From contig DHQX01000026.1 in the NCBI GenBank assembly GCA_002411105.1, forward strand, positions 16,937 through 34,352: 17,416 nucleotides of DNA. The letters are read 5' to 3'. Source of the DNA: Christensenella sp. UBA5327. GTDB lineage: Bacteria; Bacillota; Clostridia; Christensenellales; Aristaeellaceae. The translations under genes and the position numbers were made by a program. This document shows, one piece after another, positions 14,094-17,416 of the stretch (positions are counted from its first letter, which is position 1; each line of letters starts with the position of its first letter). Under the pieces are notes generated by a model. That model searched no databases. It worked only from the letters and a program-made list of their open reading frames with translations, and was not told where the DNA came from.

Positions 14094-15073
14094 CCTACGC
14101 CTCCTTTCCCGGCCAGCACACAGCGCACCCAGTGTCCGCCGCCAACATCCACAAATGGCGGCATCTGATCACGGCATTCAGGCTTGGTATGCTGGCAGCG
14201 GTCAGAGAACTTGCAGCCTGAGGGCAGGTTGGTGGGGTCAGGCATCAGGCCTTTGATCGGCTCAAGACGCTGCGCTTTGCTTGCCAAACTGGGAATCGAC
14301 TTGAACAGGCCTTCTGTATACGGGTGCTGATGAGCCTTGAAGATATCGCGCAGGCTGCCATGCTCAATGATCTCCCCTGCATACAGGATGGCCACATCGT
14401 CACAGTTCTGCGCCACCACCCCCAGGTCATGGGTGATGAGGATGATGGAGGTGTCGAGCTTTTGTTTCAGCTCTCGGATCATGTCAAGCACCTGCGCCTG
14501 AATGGTCACATCCAGCGCTGTGGTGGGCTCATCGGCGATCAGCAGCTTGGGATTGCAGGCCAGCGCAATCGCGATGATCACGCGCTGCTTCATGCCGCCA
14601 GAAAACTGGTGTGGGTATTCCACCGCGCGCTCCGCTGGAATTCCAACCATCTCCAGCATTTCTCCGGCTTTGGCGCGGGCTTCAGATTTTTTCATCTCGG
14701 GGTTGTGGCTCCGGATGACTTCCATGATCTGCTCTCCCACAAACATCACCGGATTAAGGGAGGTCATGGGATCCTGGAAGATCATGGAGATCTGTTGGCC
14801 GCGCACCGAGCGCATATGCTGCTTTGAGAAAGTCAGCAGATCCTGCCCGTCAAAGAACACACTCCCGGAAGCAATCACGCCGGGCGGCGTGGGAATAAGC
14901 TGCATAATAGCCTTGGCCAGGGTGGTTTTCCCGGCGCCGGTCTCGCCTACCACGCCCAGGATACGACCTTGCTGCAGGCTTAAACTGACGGAATTGAGCG
15001 CCTGAACAACGCCGTCATCGGTTTCATAGCGAACCACCAGGTCCTTCACTTCCAGCAACACGTTGTTTTTCAT
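14090..15073 (-). CDS. dppD: Oligopeptide/dipeptide ABC transporter ATP-binding protein (DppD/OppD type)
   Basis: The second ATPase (327 residues). Walker A GETGAGKTT is at 43-51, Q-loop Gln100 in MIFQDPMTSLNP, a standard signature FSGGMKQR at 157-164, Walker B LLIADEP with Asp181/Glu182, TALD and switch His215. The C-terminal extension carries GCKFSDRC, PEC and VRC, the same four-Cys pattern as dppF. Its canonical signature suggests the heterodimer has one normal and one altered signature (inference). It starts 3 nt after the dppC stop with only a weak GAAGAG ribosome site, so translation is probably coupled. Its stop overlaps the dppF start. Confidence 0.95.
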   Translation of the reverse strand: MKNNVLLEVKDLVVRYETDDGVVQALNSVSLSLQQGRILGVVGETGAGKTTLAKAIMQLIPTPPGVIASGSVFFDGQDLLTFSKQHMRSVRGQQISMIFQDPMTSLNPVMFVGEQIMEVIRSHNPEMKKSEARAKAGEMLEMVGIPAERAVEYPHQFSGGMKQRVIIAIALACNPKLLIADEPTTALDVTIQAQVLDMIRELKQKLDTSIILITHDLGVVAQNCDDVAILYAGEIIEHGSLRDIFKAHQHPYTEGLFKSIPSLASKAQRLEPIKGLMPDPTNLPSGCKFSDRCQHTKPECRDQMPPFVDVGGGHWVRCVLAGKGGVG

Positions 15074-15076
15074 ATG

Positions 15077-15985
15077 TCAGCTCTTCAATTTCGGGTCAAG
15101 CGCGTCCCGGAGGCCATCGCCGACCAGGTTGAGCGCTAGGATTGTCAGCATGATGCCTAGCCCGGGTATGACCGTGATATGCCAGGCATCCCGGATATAG
15201 GTGCGGGCGTTGGAAAGCATGGAGCCCCATTCCGGGGTAGGTGGCTGTATGCCCAGGCCCAGAAAAGAAAGACCGGCGATGGACAACAGCGCCCCGGCCA
15301 CCCCCAGGGTACTCTGCACAATCAGGGGAGCCATGGCGTTGGGCAGAATATATTTGGTGATGATGCGGAAGTCATCAGCGCCCACCGCACGGGCGGCTTC
15401 GATATATTCCTGCTCTTTGACCGTCAGCACCGAAGCCCTCAGGGTGCGGGCAAAGGTGGGGATATAAGCGATGCCTATGGCAACCAGCACATTCACCAGC
15501 CCTGGTCCCAGCGCCGCCACGATGGCTGTGGCCAGCAGCATGGAGGGGATGGCCAGCAGAATGTCCATAAAGCGCATCAACACATTGTCCAACTTGGCGT
15601 AATAACCGGAGATGGCCCCAATGAACCCGCCCACCAGCGTGGAAAACACGATGGCGAGGATGCCCATAAACAGGGAATATCGCACGCCCCAGATCATGCG
15701 AAGCAGAACATCCCGGCCAAACTCATCCTGGCCAAACAGATGCGCGGCACTGGGCGCGTCCAGCTTCCCGCGGAGGTTTTGCTTGATGACATATTGCCGG
15801 TAAAATGAGTTGCCCGTGGTCAGATCAATGACGATGGTGGAAATTGCAATCAAGGATAGCAACAGGATAAACAATGCGCTGATAACTGCCAGCTTGTTCT
15901 TTTTGAACCGCCGCCAGGCATCCTGCCAGAGTGAGCGTTGCTTGCGTGTCTGCGTTTGGGGGAGATGATTCATATGCATTTTCAT
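15077..15985 (-). CDS. dppC: Dipeptide-type ABC transporter permease (DppC/OppC type)
   Basis: One of the two membrane subunits (302 residues). The hydrophilic N-terminus (1-31) leads into a first membrane helix at about 32-53. The family motif HLFGQDEFGRDVLLRMIWGVRYSL-like block is at 82-105, then further helices. The EAA loop contacting the ATPases is EAARAVGADDF at 196-206, and the C-terminus ends DALDPKLKS. The frame is open upstream to 16057, but ATG 15985 has GGAGG 8 nt upstream. An earlier start would run into the dppB gene; nearby in-frame ATGs at 15979 and 15973 are less well placed. It lies 13 nt after the dppB stop. Confidence 0.95.
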   Translation of the reverse strand: MKMHMNHLPQTQTRKQRSLWQDAWRRFKKNKLAVISALFILLLSLIAISTIVIDLTTGNSFYRQYVIKQNLRGKLDAPSAAHLFGQDEFGRDVLLRMIWGVRYSLFMGILAIVFSTLVGGFIGAISGYYAKLDNVLMRFMDILLAIPSMLLATAIVAALGPGLVNVLVAIGIAYIPTFARTLRASVLTVKEQEYIEAARAVGADDFRIITKYILPNAMAPLIVQSTLGVAGALLSIAGLSFLGLGIQPPTPEWGSMLSNARTYIRDAWHITVIPGLGIMLTILALNLVGDGLRDALDPKLKS

Positions 15986-15998
15986 GGGCAACGCCTCC

Positions 15999-16946
15999 TT
16001 ACTTCCTCTGAAACTGAGATTTGATGCGGGGATCCACAAAGGCATAAATGATATCAACCAGCAGGTTTACCACAGAGAACATCACGGCCAGAAACACCAC
16101 CGAGCCCAGCACCAAGGGGATGTCCTTGGATTTGATGGAGTCCACCATCAGCCGTCCAAGGCCAGGCCATGAGAAAACTGTCTCCGTCAGCATGGCGCCA
16201 CCCAGCAGATGCCCAAACTGCAAGCCCACCGCCGTAATAATCGGGATGAGGGCGTTGCGCATCATGTGCCGGGAAATCACCTGCCCCTCCGCGATCCCCT
16301 TGCTGCGCGCCGTGCTGATGTAGTCCTGCCGGATCACCTCAAGCATGGAGGAGCGCGTCATGCGCACAATCGTGGCTGCTGAGCCAGTTCCCAGGGTTAG
16401 CGCTGGCAGCACAAGGGAACGCAGCAATGGGACAAATCCCTCTCCCATGCCCTGGGAAGGCAGCCAACCCAGGTTCAGAGAGAAAATGAGCACCATCAAA
16501 AGCCCAAACCAGAAGTTGGGCATGGCAACACCAATGAGTGAAAGAACGGTGGAGGCATAGTCAAGGCCGGAATACTGCCTGGTGGCAGAAATAATGCCGG
16601 TGGGGATGCCTATCAGCAGGGCGATGAAGATACCCGCGACCGCCAAAACCGCCGTAGCTGGGAAGCGTTCAATCACCATACTGGCCACGTCGATTTTGTT
16701 GCGGTAGGAAACCCCCATATCCCCGCGGAGCAGCCCCCCCAGATAGCGGAAATAGCGGATGATAATGGGTTGATCAAGGCCCATCTCTATACGGGTTTGT
16801 GCGATGGCTTCGGGTGTTGCGCCTTCACCCAGTACATTCAGGGCGGGATCTCCAGGAGTCAGAGCAAGGATGAAAAAGACAATAAAAGTGACGCCTAGCA
16901 GCACTGGCACCATAAGCAACAAGCGTTTGAGGATATACCGGTACAC
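15999..16946 (-). CDS. dppB: Dipeptide-type ABC transporter permease (DppB/OppB type)
   Basis: The first gene of the importer operon (315 residues). The family N-terminus MYRYILKRLLLMVPVLLGVT runs into the first membrane helix, followed by LTPGDPA (29-35) and the GDMGVSYR segment (75-82), typical of DppB. About five more hydrophobic helices follow. The EAA-like loop ISTARSKGIAEGQV (210-223) is the ATPase contact, and the end is VDPRIKSQFQRK. The start is GTG, supported by GGAGG 8 nt upstream. The promoter lies at 17025-17053. DppB and DppC pair in the membrane to form the channel fed by the substrate-binding protein. Confidence 0.95.
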   Translation of the reverse strand: MYRYILKRLLLMVPVLLGVTFIVFFILALTPGDPALNVLGEGATPEAIAQTRIEMGLDQPIIIRYFRYLGGLLRGDMGVSYRNKIDVASMVIERFPATAVLAVAGIFIALLIGIPTGIISATRQYSGLDYASTVLSLIGVAMPNFWFGLLMVLIFSLNLGWLPSQGMGEGFVPLLRSLVLPALTLGTGSAATIVRMTRSSMLEVIRQDYISTARSKGIAEGQVISRHMMRNALIPIITAVGLQFGHLLGGAMLTETVFSWPGLGRLMVDSIKSKDIPLVLGSVVFLAVMFSVVNLLVDIIYAFVDPRIKSQFQRK

Positions 16947-16984
16947 GCAGCCTGCCTCCTTGTGACGGATCTGTTAAAGGAAAG

Positions 16985-17011
16985 AACCCACCGGGAAAGG
17001 AGTTGTGGGTT
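16985..17011 (-). promoter_or_regulatory. Leader hairpin of the transporter operon (possible attenuator)
   Basis: In the predicted 5' leader, AACCCAC and GTGGGTT form a perfect 7-bp stem (16985-16991 with 17005-17011) with a 13-nt loop. On the minus strand it is followed by the pyrimidine stretch CTTTCCTTT. It could attenuate transcription or protect the mRNA end; no known riboswitch is recognised. Confidence 0.3.
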
Positions 17012-17024
17012 TGACTATTTAACT

Positions 17025-17053
17025 AATATAGCGGCCAATGCTATTCATGTCAA
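17025..17053 (-). promoter_or_regulatory. Promoter of the dppBCDFA-creatininase operon
   Basis: On the minus strand, TTGACA (17048-17053), 17 nt, TATATT (17025-17030): 11 of 12 consensus bases with ideal spacing. Transcription should begin near 17018, giving a leader of about 70 nt before the dppB GTG. Confidence 0.82.
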
Positions 17054-17064
17054 CCCGAAAACCC

Positions 17065-17080
17065 TGTGCAATATTGCGCA
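17065..17080. promoter_or_regulatory. Palindrome upstream of the transporter promoter
   Basis: TGTGCAATATTGCGCA is symmetric at 7 of 8 base pairs and lies 11 bp upstream of the -35, centred near -54. That is a place for a regulator site. It shares TGTGCAAT with the regulator/SDR intergenic region at 9919-9926. Confidence 0.4.
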
Positions 17081-17269
17081 TTGAAGGTTTTATGGGATGC
17101 ATAATGTTTCGCAACTGTTCTTTCAGCCGGCCAATCAGACAGGGATGTGAAGGCCATGAAAAGGGGAGGATTGAAAGAAGGAAGAGACAGACTACCATTC
17201 ACTTGCACCCTGCGTGCCATTTACGCTTTGTGCAAGTTGGAAGCTGCTTATGCGCAACACCAAGATAAA

Positions 17270-17319
17270 GCAAAAAGCCCTGAAAATCCTCTTTTTCGAG
17301 AGTTGTCAGGGCTTTTTGC
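17270..17319. terminator. Strong bidirectional terminator after the tRNA-Pro sequence
   Basis: A 14-bp stem (17270-17283 with 17306-17319, core AAAAAGCCCTGA and its complement) with a 22-nt loop region. The stem supplies TTTTT on the 3' side in either direction. On the minus strand it lies 2 nt after the CCA of the tRNA-Pro 3' end, so it is that gene's natural terminator. Confidence 0.85.
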
Positions 17320-17321
17320 TC

Positions 17322-17371
17322 TGGTCTGGGTGAGAGGATTCGAACCTCCGGCCTCTTGAACCCCATTCAAG
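17322..17371 (-). pseudogene. 3' part of tRNA-Pro (GGG); candidate integration (att) site
   Basis: Reading the minus strand: anticodon stem CTTGA/TCAAG around loop ATGGGGT (anticodon GGG, 17362-17364), variable AGGCC, T-arm GGAGG-TTCGAAT-CCTCT, acceptor 3' strand CACCCAG, discriminator A and an encoded CCA (17322-17324). The T-arm closely resembles bacterial tRNA-Pro. Going further toward the 5' end (17372-17416) there is no CTGGGTG acceptor strand and no proper D-arm (only CGCA-AATAA-TGCG). Only the 3' part is therefore recognisable. The likely explanation is the tRNA-derived end of an integrated element beyond the window; a decayed tRNA gene is the alternative. Confidence 0.62.
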
Positions 17372-17416
17372 ATGAACGTGCGCATTATTTGCGTTTGACC
17401 TGCCCCCCGATCCTTG

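Larger units (their letters stand above)
16947..17269. other. Intergenic regulatory region upstream of the transporter operon
   Basis: No protein gene is supported here. Short frames on the plus strand have no ribosome site with a plausible product. The region holds the operon promoter (17025-17053), a near-perfect 16-bp palindrome (17065-17080) and a leader hairpin (16985-17011). I see nothing further in 17081-17269. Confidence 0.6.

Noticed and set aside
15986..16057. Longer DppC start
   Set aside because: It overlaps dppB, and the ribosome site is correctly placed only for ATG 15985.
17147..17359. Plus-strand frame ending in WVRGFEPPAS
   Set aside because: This ending is the usual artefact of translating the antisense of a tRNA; it also passes through the terminator.
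17322..17416. tmRNA or tRNA with group I intron at the right edge
   Set aside because: The acceptor strand does not match tmRNA ends, and both halves of the anticodon stem are present without interruption of the loop.

Overview
The window looks like chromosomal DNA of a GC-rich, Gram-positive-type bacterium, most likely a clostridial Bacillota. The evidence is strong AGGAGG-type ribosome sites, SigA-type promoters (two with perfect TTGACA-17-TATAAT), an LCP-family wall-polymer ligase, a DUF3048 (YerB-type) protein, CCA-encoding tRNA genes, and short MKK-type signal peptides ending in ALA/AMA/AHA without a lipobox. I cannot name the genus. All protein genes except one (a TetR regulator) lie on the minus strand.

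Layout. (1) 1-174: the 3' part of an initiator tRNA-Met and a complete elongator tRNA-Met on the plus strand, ended by a terminator. (2) 237-4557, minus strand: an envelope operon driven by a perfect consensus promoter with a leader of about 180 nt. It encodes a possible 41-residue leader peptide, a membrane-bound nucleotide-sugar 4,6-dehydratase/epimerase (CapD/WbpM/PglF type), an LCP-family glycopolymer transferase and a secreted DUF3048 protein. Together these suggest synthesis and wall attachment of a surface glycan. (3) 4581-8717, minus strand: a 1378-residue secreted protein built almost entirely from 27 tandem Cys/His/Trp repeats of about 39 residues, flanked by unassigned N- and C-terminal domains. 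It is the most unusual item here. (4) 8833-10577: an extended-SDR NAD(P)-dependent reductase/epimerase (minus) divergent from a TetR-family regulator (plus), with overlapping promoters and palindromes between them. (5) 10680-17053, minus strand: a peptide-type ABC importer operon (dppB-dppC-dppD-dppF-dppA order) followed by a creatininase-family amidohydrolase, from a strong promoter at 17025-17053 to a terminator at 10630-10668. (6) 17270-17371: a terminator and the 3' part only of a tRNA-Pro gene on the minus strand. The sequence that should complete its 5' half does not fit a tRNA, which suggests a tRNA-targeted integration junction with the element lying beyond the right edge.

How the parts work together. 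Region 2 builds and attaches an envelope polymer, and region 3 adds a large secreted Cys-rich protein. Region 5 imports a peptide-like or amide-containing compound and probably hydrolyses an amide or lactam bond in it. Region 4 is a self-contained regulator-enzyme pair. The long plus-strand frames opposite the repeat gene are treated as shadows created by its 117-bp periodicity.
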